Origin: an uncultured Eubacteriales bacterium
Lineage (GTDB): Bacteria > Bacillota > Clostridia > Oscillospirales > Oscillospiraceae
DNA: 6,941 bases
Assembly: GCA_900549495.1 (NCBI GenBank)
Contig: UROL01000097.1
Location: 1-6,941, forward strand
Direction of reading: 5' to 3'
The stretch's first letter is position 1, and each line of letters begins with the position of its first letter. The notes under the pieces were generated by a model. The model saw only the letters and a program-made list of their open reading frames with translations. It ran no database searches and was not told the origin of the DNA. Of the stretch, positions 1 to 4,824 are shown piece after piece. Made by a program: the position numbers and the translations under genes.

Positions 1-39
1 CCTCGGTCTCGTGGGCTCGGAGATGTGTATAAGAGACAG
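1..39 (+). other. Nextera transposase adapter (sequencing artefact)
   Basis: Positions 6-39 match the Illumina Nextera Read 2 adapter, and 21-39 are the 19-bp Tn5 mosaic end (AGATGTGTATAAGAGACAG). The first five bases (CCTCG) agree with the last five bases of the i7 index oligo N710 as I remember it. This is library sequence left in the assembly. The open frame that starts here with MYKRQ is a product of the adapter and should not be annotated. Confidence 0.98.
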
Positions 40-777
40 CACCTGCATGATGTGCTGCCACAGTGCCCGGTAGCCCCGGCGGCCCTGCTGCAATTCCAGG
101 GTAGCCTGGTGGGCCAGCTGAGAGAAGGCGGGGTCGGACTTTTTGGCGGAGGCGGTGGGGTAGATTTCCTCCAGGTCAGAGACGGTGAAGGGAGCCTCCT
201 TGGGGTATTCCCCGGTGAAGCTCTGGTCGAAATAGGGCAGCTCCGGCTGCCGCTGGGAAAGCTCCGCAATAATCAGGCCCATTTGCAGGCCCCAGTCCCC
301 CAGGTGCACGTCGCCGATGGTGTTCCAGCCCAGGTAATGATACAGCCGCTTTAAGGATTCCCCGATAATGGCGGGGCGGAGATGGCCGATGTGCAGGGGC
401 TTTGCCACGTTTGCGCCGCCGTAGTCCACCACAATGGTCTTACCCTGGCCGGTTTTCTCCACGCCGAAATCCGGAGCGGTACGCATCTTCTCCAGATAGT
501 CCGCCAGGAAGTGGCCGGAGAGCTTCAGATTGATAAAGCCGGGCATGACGGCCTCGCACATATCATAGTCTTCCTTGCAAAGCTGCTCTGCCACGGCCTT
601 TGCAATCTGGATGGGGGCGCACTTATACTGCTTCGCCGCAGCCAGAGCGCCGTTGCACTGGTATTCGCACAGGTCCGGCCGGTTGGAAACCGTCACCCGG
701 CCAAAGGCGGGGTCGTACCCCGCCGCCTGGAAGGCCTGCTGCATTTTATCCGTAATGATATCCAAAATTTTTTCCAT
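40..777 (-). CDS. argS: Arginyl-tRNA synthetase, N-terminal part (cut by contig end)
   Basis: Class I aminoacyl-tRNA synthetase that charges tRNA-Arg with arginine in the cytoplasm; essential housekeeping enzyme. Reading from 777 down to 40 gives 246 codons without a stop, beginning MEKILDIITDKMQQAF. Residues 1-100 fit the N-terminal domain that binds the tRNA elbow. The ATP-binding signature lies at residues 126-134 (KPLHIGHLR, HIGH at 129-132), and the GDWG motif typical of ArgS is at 160-163. The family is about 550-590 residues, so the KMSKS-like loop, the anticodon-binding domain and the stop codon are missing because the insert ends at the adapter; the gene is not broken in the genome. 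The ATG at 777 is supported by AGAAGGAG six bases upstream. It follows the kinase gene on the same strand but is separated from it by a strong terminator, so it is probably transcribed separately. I saw no T-box in the short leader. Confidence 0.96.
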
Positions 778-792
778 ATACTTCTCCTTCTG

Positions 793-810
793 CCCGGCCT
801 CTGGGCCGGG
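793..810 (-). promoter_or_regulatory. Hairpin in the argS leader, next to the ribosome binding site
   Basis: A perfect 7-bp inverted repeat (CCCGGCC / GGCCGGG, 4-base loop) sits just upstream of the AGAAGGAG of argS. No T-run follows it on the minus strand, so it is not an obvious terminator. It could affect translation or mRNA stability of argS, or be chance in GC-rich DNA. Confidence 0.35.
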
Positions 811-844
811 AAATCCTCTTGGTGGCAGCCTTCGGGAGCTGCGG

Positions 845-876
845 AAAAAGGCGGCTGCCGGATGGGGGCAGCCGCC
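845..876 (-). terminator. Intrinsic terminator after the tyrosine kinase gene
   Basis: On the minus strand a perfect 10-bp stem (GGCGGCTGCC / GGCAGCCGCC, 7-base loop, 850-876) is followed directly by five T (AAAAA at 845-849 on the plus strand). It begins 5 bases after the kinase stop codon. This is a textbook Rho-independent terminator and separates the kinase transcript from argS. Confidence 0.93.
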
Positions 877-881
877 GAAAG

Positions 882-1583
882 TTACTTCTTCGTGGACTTG
901 TCGTCTGCGGTATATTGGTAGGCGTACTTGGTGTACTTGTAGTTCCGGCTGGAGGCGTTCTCCACCTTGCTCAGCACGGCACCCAGCACCGGGCAGTTGG
1001 CATCCCGCAGTTGCTGCACCACGCCCTGCACCGCACGGTAGGGGATTTTGGCGGCCTCGATAACCACCACGGCGCCGTCGCACTTTCTTGCCAGCAGGGC
1101 GGCATCACTCACCGTGCCCAGAGGGGCGGTATCCACCAGAATATAGTCGAACTGCTTCCGGCCCCAGTCCAGCAGGGCATCCAGGCGGCGTCCGGCCAGC
1201 AGCTCCGCCGGGTTAGGGGGCACCGGGCCCGCAAGGAGCATATACATCACCGGCTCGTCTGTGACGCACAGGGACTCATCCAGATTTGCCAGGCCGGAGA
1301 GATAGTGGGACAGGCCCAGACGGACGGCCTCCCGATTGGCCACCTGGGATTTCAGAGTGGAACGGCGCAAATCCGCATCCACCAGCAGCACCCGCTTGCC
1401 CAGCTCCGCCATGGACTTTGCCAGCTCCAGGGTCAGGCTGCTCTTGCCTTCGCTGGCGGTGGTACTGGTAAAGAGGATGACCTTCTTTTCATCGCCGCAG
1501 AACTGGATGTTGGCACGGATGTATTTAATCTGCTCACTAATCTGGTAGGGAAGCTCATGGGGCTTGAAATTTACTTTCTGCAT
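882..1583 (-). CDS. BY-type protein tyrosine kinase, CpsD/CapB family (polysaccharide synthesis)
   Basis: Cytoplasmic P-loop autokinase that, with a Wzz/CpsC-type membrane partner, controls chain length and export of capsule or exopolysaccharide. The 233-residue protein has the usual length for the separate cytoplasmic kinases of Gram-positives. Near the N-terminus is E17-x2-K20-x2-R23, resembling the oligomerisation motif EX2RX2R. The Walker A motif is at 40-50 (STTASEGKSSL, with Ala-Ser where many members have Pro-Gly), Walker A' at 65-74 (VLLVDADLRR), the conserved LLAGPVPPNPAELL at 116-129, and Walker B at 148-154 (ILVDTAP). The C-terminus carries the autophosphorylated tyrosine cluster, Y215, Y217, Y220, Y222 and Y224. 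The ATG at 1583 has AGAGGAG seven bases upstream. Its likely activating partner is encoded at 3434-4165, but a terminator (1702-1758) lies between this gene and the rest of the operon, so kinase levels may be set separately. A ParA/MinD-type ATPase is unlikely given the Tyr cluster and context. Confidence 0.93.
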   Translation of the reverse strand: MQKVNFKPHELPYQISEQIKYIRANIQFCGDEKKVILFTSTTASEGKSSLTLELAKSMAELGKRVLLVDADLRRSTLKSQVANREAVRLGLSHYLSGLANLDESLCVTDEPVMYMLLAGPVPPNPAELLAGRRLDALLDWGRKQFDYILVDTAPLGTVSDAALLARKCDGAVVVIEAAKIPYRAVQGVVQQLRDANCPVLGAVLSKVENASSRNYKYTKYAYQYTADDKSTKK

Positions 1584-1597
1584 GGGATTTCTCCTCT

Positions 1598-1671
1598 GAT
1601 GAAATAATTTCTATCTTATATCAGGCTTTCTGCCTGTTGGTCTCGAATTTGGGTTTCACAGGGTTGTGAAA
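1598..1671 (-). promoter_or_regulatory. Probable promoter/operator region of the kinase gene
   Basis: The 196 bases between the repeat-protein gene and the kinase start hold the terminator at 1702-1758 and, downstream of it, a possible -10 on the minus strand (TATAAG, 1620-1615), with no good -35. Three inverted repeats surround it. TTTCACA-4 nt-TGTGAAA is perfect (1654-1671). CAGGC-5 nt-GCCTG (1622-1636) occupies the spacer. GAAAT-A-ATTTC (1601-1611), extended by GAT/ATC with one bulge, covers the expected start site. The weak -35 plus palindromes suggests a regulated promoter. This is inference from the layout only. Confidence 0.45.
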
Positions 1672-1701
1672 AATGAAAATTGGGAATCTCGCTTGTACAA
1701 C

Positions 1702-1758
1702 AAAAAGCGAACCATACAGGCGCCGCCCAGCCGAAGCGGGGCGGTGCCCTTTTGGTTC
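1702..1758 (-). terminator. Intrinsic terminator after the repeat-protein gene, possibly bidirectional
   Basis: It lies about 22 bases after the stop at 1780. On the minus strand a 13-bp stem (1719-1731 with 1736-1748, two mismatches) carries a UUCG tetraloop closed by C-G. Flanking GAACCA / TGGTTC (1709-1714 and 1753-1758) adds an outer helix, and a five-T run follows at 1706-1702. In the plus direction the same stem is followed by CTTTT, so it could also work that way. It marks the end of the Wzz-LCP-repeat protein transcript. Confidence 0.85.
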
Positions 1759-1779
1759 TTTGCGCATGGGAGCCAGGGA

Positions 1780-2325
1780 TTAGCCGACCATATAGACGGC
1801 GTAAGTACCGTTGGCCTCCACCTCAGCGGAGAACTCACCGGCCAGGCCTGCGTAAACAACAGTCCAGTCCTCGGTGTTCTCGTACTTCACCAGAACGACA
1901 ACATAGATGTTCTCGGTGCCTTCGCCGTAGAAGTTCAGGACACAGGGATAGGTGTCGGCGGTGAAATCACCCTGGGCAATCAGAGTCATCTTGGCAGCGG
2001 AAGCGCTCTTCAGCAGCTCCACGTCAACGTTCTCCTTTGCAGCCTCAACAGCGGCGGCAACGGCGGCGTCAACCTCAGCCTCGGTGGCGGGCTCCACCTT
2101 GGACTCGGTGGTGGTAACATTGACAGTCTCAACCAGGCCGGACTTGCTTGCATTGACAACATCGATCAGAGTGCCCTTGCTGCCGTTCACAACGTTGATC
2201 AGGTTGCTCTTGCTGCCATTCACAACGGTGACCAGATCGCTCTTGCTGTCAGCAGCGAAAGCAACAGTGCACAGAACGGAGGCGGCCAGAGCCAGGGCCA
2301 GAACCAGAGAAATAACCTTCTTCAT
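1780..2325 (-). CDS. Small secreted protein with four tandem 11-residue repeats (unknown function)
   Basis: I do not recognise the family. The 181-residue product starts with a clear Sec signal peptide: KK at 2-3, hydrophobic 4-20, probable cleavage after AFA at 22-24. Residues 27-70 are four 11-residue repeats with consensus S-K-x-x-L-[VI]-x-V-V-N-[GA]; the fourth is degenerate (ends ETVNV). A Thr/Glu/Ala-rich linker (71-110, probably partly helical) follows. The C-terminal domain (111-181) alternates hydrophobic and polar residues (YVVVLVKYE, WTVVYAG, TYAVYMVG) and is probably beta-rich. There is no LPXTG, lipobox or transmembrane anchor, so it is likely released or held non-covalently. The ATG at 2325 has a very strong site (AAAGGAGG, 8 bases away). 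It lies 74 nt after the LCP gene and just before a strong terminator, as the last gene of the polysaccharide operon. A role in the extracellular matrix or cell envelope is a guess from context. Confidence 0.85.
   Translation of the reverse strand: MKKVISLVLALALAASVLCTVAFAADSKSDLVTVVNGSKSNLINVVNGSKGTLIDVVNASKSGLVETVNVTTTESKVEPATEAEVDAAVAAAVEAAKENVDVELLKSASAAKMTLIAQGDFTADTYPCVLNFYGEGTENIYVVVLVKYENTEDWTVVYAGLAGEFSAEVEANGTYAVYMVG
2116..2247 (-). repeat. Four tandem 33-bp repeats encoding 11-residue units
   Basis: These lie inside the secreted-protein gene as back-to-back in-frame units: 2247-2215, 2214-2182, 2181-2149 and 2148-2116. Each starts AGCAAG (Ser-Lys). Units 1 and 2 differ at about 5 of 33 bases by my hand count; units 3 and 4 are more diverged. 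That pattern suggests duplication with constraint on the protein pattern rather than pure slippage. Confidence 0.9.
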
Positions 2326-2354
2326 GATAATTTCCTCCTTTCTCGAAGAATTTA

Positions 2355-2379
2355 TTTAGACAGAGAAAACTCTGCTAAA
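2355..2379 (-). promoter_or_regulatory. Stem-loop in the leader of the repeat-protein gene
   Basis: The 74-nt gap between the LCP and repeat-protein genes contains a 10-bp inverted repeat: TTTAG + CAGAG pairing with CTCTG + CTAAA, with a 4-base loop and a single bulged base (2360). A second hairpin (GCGGAG / CTCCGC, 2393-2408) spans the LCP stop codon. Neither is followed by a T-run. Possible roles are an mRNA processing or stabilising structure that raises expression of the downstream gene, or an operator. A TAAAAT sequence at 2388-2383 might be a weak -10, but I see no matching -35. Confidence 0.5.
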
Positions 2380-2399
2380 TACATTTTACAGGGCGGAGC

Positions 2400-3437
2400 T
2401 TACTCCGCAGGGACATAGAACAGCTCCAGCAGGAATGTCTGCAGGGCGGCCTGGTCGATGTAGAATTCATCGTGGGCCTGCCCATGGTGGGTCTCGCCGG
2501 GGATATTCATCATGGTATCGCAGACCTGATAGCTGGCAAGCTGCTTGATGGTATCGCCGTCCATATCGGTTTCCATATAGGGCTCCAGCCGATTCATCAG
2601 GTTTTCTACCATGGAGCTATTCATTCCGTTAAGCTGGCGGAACATCTGCTGGATAAACCAGCGGTGCCGCCCCATCCGCACATTGTTGCTGCCCACGCTG
2701 CCGGTATCCCGGTAGCGGATAAAGCGCTCCAATGCTGGGCCATCCATGGTGATGGTGCTTCCGGCGGTATAGGTGGGGTCAATATCTGTCCAGTCCTCTT
2801 CCAGGGTGACGGTCACGCCCCCCATGGCTTCCCCGGCGGCCACAATGCCATCCAGGGTCAGGGAAATGTAGCTTTGAATGGGGATGCCGTAGAGCACCTC
2901 AGAGACCTTATTCTTGGCCAACAGGCAGCTGCGCTTGGGGCTGTCGCCGAAGGAATACTGCATATTCAGCTGCATCTGGCCGGAGAACAGGAAATTCCGG
3001 TCCCGGTCGTACACGTCCACACTGGTCATGGTGTCCCGGGACATGGTGACAGGCTGAACTGTCTTGGCATCCTGGTCAATCACCAGCAAAAGAATGGTAT
3101 CGGACCGGCCACCGGCACCCACGCCCTTCTTGTCCAGCTGGGCGGTATCCCGGGAGTCCACACCCAGGAAGAGCACGGTGCGCAGCCGGGAATTGTAGCG
3201 CCAGGTTTTTCCGTCCACCGTTACCGTCCTGCCCCAAGCCTCGGGCTGGGTTTCCTCCATCGGGGCCTCCACCGTCTCATCGGAAGAGGCGGCAGGCTCC
3301 TGGGCATCCGACAATGTGGTAACCGTCTGGGCCGATATCCGGCTGGGGGAATGGTCTGCACAGCCCGCCAGCAGCTGCATGGTAAGCAGCAGCGCCAGAG
3401 CCAGGGCGGCAGAGGAGATTATCTTTTTCTTTTTCAT
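2400..3437 (-). CDS. LytR-CpsA-Psr (LCP) family lipoprotein, glycopolymer-peptidoglycan ligase
   Basis: LCP enzymes act outside the membrane and transfer undecaprenyl-diphosphate-linked glycopolymers (capsule, teichoic acid) to peptidoglycan. The 345-residue protein has a lipoprotein signal: basic MKKKK, hydrophobic core 6-22, lipobox LAGC with Cys26. This replaces the single transmembrane helix common in the family. An Ala/Glu-rich linker (27-68) leads to the LCP domain at about 85-270. Conserved residues are visible: GVDSRD (92-97), GGRSDT (109-114) and SRDT (133-136), whose Arg and Asp residues hold the diphosphate-lipid, then RYRD (241-244) and R254/R257 followed by QQ (263-264). Residues 270-345 form the usual C-terminal extension. 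The start overlaps the end of the Wzz-like gene by ATGA, implying translational coupling, so polymer length control and attachment are co-expressed. The exact polymer cannot be told from this window. Confidence 0.94.
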   Translation of the reverse strand: MKKKKIISSAALALALLLTMQLLAGCADHSPSRISAQTVTTLSDAQEPAASSDETVEAPMEETQPEAWGRTVTVDGKTWRYNSRLRTVLFLGVDSRDTAQLDKKGVGAGGRSDTILLLVIDQDAKTVQPVTMSRDTMTSVDVYDRDRNFLFSGQMQLNMQYSFGDSPKRSCLLAKNKVSEVLYGIPIQSYISLTLDGIVAAGEAMGGVTVTLEEDWTDIDPTYTAGSTITMDGPALERFIRYRDTGSVGSNNVRMGRHRWFIQQMFRQLNGMNSSMVENLMNRLEPYMETDMDGDTIKQLASYQVCDTMMNIPGETHHGQAHDEFYIDQAALQTFLLELFYVPAE

Positions 3438-4165
3438 CCGATTCTCGCCTTTTTCTTGCCGGGATTCTCCGCGCTCACCTCGCCCAGAACGTTCAGGCCC
3501 AGGTAGTTGCGAACATCCTCTTCGTCCTTAATGGTGTCATCCAGCAGGTAGGCAACCACGAAGATGCCTGCCAGCAGCACAAACAGCGCCAGGCCGCCCA
3601 GAGCCGCATTCTTCTTCACAGAGGGGCTCACCGGCCTTACGGGAACCGTGGCACGGCTGACCATGGAGGGCTCGTCGGTATTCATAACCGAGGCGATCCG
3701 TGCCCGGAGCTCATCGGCCAGGGCATTGCTGATGTCCGCCGCCAGCTGGGGGTCGGGGTTCTTGACCTTGATTTCCAGGATGTGGGAGCCAGAGGGATTG
3801 GAAATATCCACGGTATTCAGCAGCCTGTCATAGGTGGTGCTCAGGCCCACGGACTCGATGACGCTCTCCATCACCTCTCGGGTGGTGGCCACAATCTGGA
3901 AGTCCACGGCCAGCTGGCTGCCAATCTGCAAGTCTGCCAGAGAGGTAATGCTGGTGGATTTACTGTAGACATAAATCATGGAAGTGGCCTGGTATTGAGG
4001 GGTGACGAACAGCTTGGTGAAAATACCGGCGGCAGATGCGCCAATCACCAGGGCCAGAACCAGGGCCCAGCCCCGGCGCAGCAGCACCTGGGCCAGTTCC
4101 ATCAAGTCGATGGTGTCCTCGGTATCGGGTTTATTGAATGTCTGTGTATTTCTTCCTTCGCTCAT
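3434..4165 (-). CDS. Wzz/CpsC/CapA-like membrane protein: polysaccharide chain-length determinant and kinase activator
   Basis: The 243-residue protein has two membrane helices (about 33-53 and 187-207) around an extracellular Wzz domain. The N-terminal signature is DTIDLMELAQVLLRRGW (17-33). A proline-containing stretch (VPVRPVSPS, 174-182) precedes the second helix, as is usual. The short cytoplasmic tail (DDTIKDEEDVRNYLGLNVLG, 209-228) is the part that in CpsC/CapA proteins contacts and activates the separate tyrosine kinase, matching the kinase at 882-1583. A longer reading frame reaches 4303, but its extra 46 residues are basic, lack family similarity and overlap the promoter. I therefore chose the ATG at 4165, with AAGGAG ten bases upstream. 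It is the first gene of the operon and overlaps the LCP gene by 4 nt. Confidence 0.92.
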   Translation of the reverse strand: MSEGRNTQTFNKPDTEDTIDLMELAQVLLRRGWALVLALVIGASAAGIFTKLFVTPQYQATSMIYVYSKSTSITSLADLQIGSQLAVDFQIVATTREVMESVIESVGLSTTYDRLLNTVDISNPSGSHILEIKVKNPDPQLAADISNALADELRARIASVMNTDEPSMVSRATVPVRPVSPSVKKNAALGGLALFVLLAGIFVVAYLLDDTIKDEEDVRNYLGLNVLGEVSAENPGKKKARIG

Positions 4166-4260
4166 AAGGGAACAACTCCTTTTGCTTTTCCGCCGTGAAC
4201 ATGCAGGCAAAGCCAACTGCCCGCGCCGTGAGGGGAAATTCCTTTTCCTTTTTCTTTTAC

Positions 4261-4303
4261 AGATTATCAAGCTAATCTTACCAGAGAAGCCCGGAGAATT
4301 CAA
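4261..4303 (-). promoter_or_regulatory. Promoter and putative operator of the Wzz-LCP operon
   Basis: Reading the minus strand, TTGAAT (4303-4298) and TAAGAT (4280-4275) are spaced by 17 bases, a good sigma-A promoter, giving a start near 4268 and a leader of about 100 nt. A perfect inverted repeat AGATTA-6 nt-TAATCT (4261-4278) overlaps the -10 and start site, where a repressor would block initiation. The leader is purine-rich and carries no riboswitch I recognise. Confidence 0.65.
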
Positions 4304-4304
4304 G

Positions 4305-4335
4305 CATTATTTTTGGAAAAATGATGGGAAAAATG
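4305..4335 (-). promoter_or_regulatory. Palindrome and direct repeat upstream of the Wzz operon -35
   Basis: CATTATTTTT-GG-AAAAATGATG (4305-4326) is an inverted repeat with 9 of 10 pairs matching, centred about 47 bases upstream of the predicted start. GGAAAAATG also occurs twice (4315-4323 and 4327-4335) with a 12-base period. This fits an activator site or an AT-rich UP element. Confidence 0.4.
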
Positions 4336-4356
4336 CTATCTGTTTTTGTTCACTTT

Positions 4357-4371
4357 GGAAAATAGTTTTCC
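4357..4371. repeat. Perfect palindrome GGAAAA-TAG-TTTTCC
   Basis: Both arms are 6 bases with a 3-base centre. It shares GGAAAA with the two direct repeats at 4315 and 4327, so the three could be sites for one regulator. No T-run suits a terminator in either direction, although three T follow on the plus strand. Confidence 0.5.
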
Positions 4372-4376
4372 TTTCT

Positions 4377-4421
4377 GCGTTTCCTGCCCCTTTTCGGATA
4401 CAGGCCGGAGAAAGGAAACGC
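4377..4421 (-). repeat. Long inverted repeat in the divergent intergenic region
   Basis: GCGTTTCCT (4377-4385) pairs perfectly with AGGAAACGC (4413-4421), and the interior can form a second helix (4391-4397 with 4405-4411, including wobbles). On the minus strand it lies downstream of an extended -10-like TGATATACT (4456-4448) that lacks a -35. It may be a structured leader or small RNA; orientation is uncertain. Confidence 0.35.
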
Positions 4422-4525
4422 TGCCAAAAATGCCGTTTAACTGTAATAGTATATCATATTCCCGGCAGAAATTCCATTCGCAATATAAACGAGCTTTCCT
4501 GCCCATCTGTGTGGAATTTCCCATC

Positions 4526-4554
4526 TTGCCAAAGGGGCGGCCCTGTTGTATAGT
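4526..4554 (+). promoter_or_regulatory. Sigma-A-type promoter of the putative small RNA
   Basis: TTGCCA (4526-4531) and TATAGT (4549-4554) are separated by exactly 17 bases, predicting a start near 4561. The transcript would run into the hairpin terminator at 4655-4712 before reaching azlC. Confidence 0.65.
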
Positions 4555-4560
4555 AAAGGT

Positions 4561-4712
4561 GCAAAAAGGAGTGAGTCCAATGTACTAGGGAGCATTCCCA
4601 GAGAAATCCGCAGAAAGCAGAGGTTATGCAAATGCCGGAACCCAACAGCAATGGGAAATAACCCTCGGTTGATTCCAAGCGAATCGGTCGGGGGTTATTT
4701 CTTTGCCTTTTT
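4561..4712 (+). ncRNA. Putative small RNA or attenuated leader (about 150 nt)
   Basis: This stretch has a promoter at one end, a strong terminator at the other and no convincing gene. Its 5' AAAAAGG (4563-4569) can pair with CCTTTTT in the terminator tail (4706-4712). CT-GGGA-4 nt-TCCC-AG (one bulged A) and CCCA-7 nt-TGGG can form small internal hairpins. AGAGGTTAT (4619-4627) can pair with ATAACCCTC (4658-4666, one bulge), which would open the 5' arm of the terminator, a typical antiterminator arrangement. Short frames occur: AAGGAG followed by Met-Tyr-stop at 4580-4588, and AGAGG followed by MPEPNSNGK (4632-4661), whose stop codon lies in the terminator stem. I could not match it to T-box, 6S, SRP, tmRNA, RNase P or a known riboswitch. 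Since azlC has its own promoter downstream, a stand-alone RNA is at least as likely as a leader. Confidence 0.55.
4655..4712 (+). terminator. Strong intrinsic terminator of the small RNA
   Basis: A 21-bp stem without bulges (4655-4675 with 4681-4701, loop CAAGC), with GAAATAACCC / GGGTTATTTC at its base, is followed by TTTGCCTTTTT. The middle uses four G-U wobbles (for example T4665-G4691 and T4669-G4687). In the opposite transcript these would be A-C mismatches, so the element is built to fold as plus-strand RNA. Confidence 0.87.
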
Positions 4713-4720
4713 CCGGTTTT

Positions 4721-4742
4721 CTTTCCCCGGCCCGGGGGAAAG
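4721..4742. repeat. Inverted repeat CTTTCCCC / GGGGAAAG upstream of the azlC promoter
   Basis: Perfect 8-bp arms around GGCCCG end 13 bases before the azlC -35 box. No T-run follows in either direction. It may be an operator site or a backup stop for readthrough from the small RNA unit. Confidence 0.4.
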
Positions 4743-4755
4743 GCTGGGAGAAGTC

Positions 4756-4784
4756 TTGACGGTGGGGCCCGGGCATCGTATAAT
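4756..4784 (+). promoter_or_regulatory. Near-consensus promoter of azlCD
   Basis: TTGACG (4756-4761) and a perfect TATAAT (4779-4784) are spaced by 17 bases, the best promoter in the window together with that of mntP. Transcription should start near 4791, leaving a leader of about 34 nt before the azlC ATG. Confidence 0.9.
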
Positions 4785-4824
4785 AGTGCAACTATCCTTT
4801 TATTCACAAAGAAGTGAGACACAG

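Noticed and set aside
25..354. Plus-strand frame of 109 residues at the left edge
   Set aside because: Its first residues come from the adapter, and the rest is antisense to argS, whose HIGH motif is unmistakable.
819..1607. Long plus-strand frame (262 residues) opposite the tyrosine kinase
   Set aside because: Composition is Gln/His/Gly-rich, typical of an antisense frame in GC-rich DNA. The minus strand has Walker A, A' and B and the Tyr cluster, and the frame runs through the kinase terminator.
1666..2418. Plus-strand frame (250 residues) with Gly/Leu/Asn-rich repeats opposite the repeat protein
   Set aside because: The repeats are a shadow of the 33-bp units. The minus strand has the signal peptide and strong ribosome site, and this frame starts before a terminator with no promoter.
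2472..3506. Long plus-strand frame (344 residues) opposite the LCP gene
   Set aside because: No domain or ribosome site. The opposite strand encodes a full lipoprotein with all LCP motifs.
4166..4303. N-terminal extension of the Wzz-like protein to 4303
   Set aside because: It overlaps the predicted promoter and start site, is basic and low-complexity, and the ATG at 4165 has a ribosome site and gives the family's normal N-terminus.
4561..4712. T-box or SAM riboswitch controlling azlCD
   Set aside because: The T-box core (GGTGG-type sequence) and the long specifier stem are missing, and conserved SAM riboswitch elements are not seen.
4546..4824. N-terminal extension of AzlC to 4546
   Set aside because: It crosses the terminator and the azlC promoter, so it cannot be translated from the main transcript, and it has no similarity to AzlC proteins.
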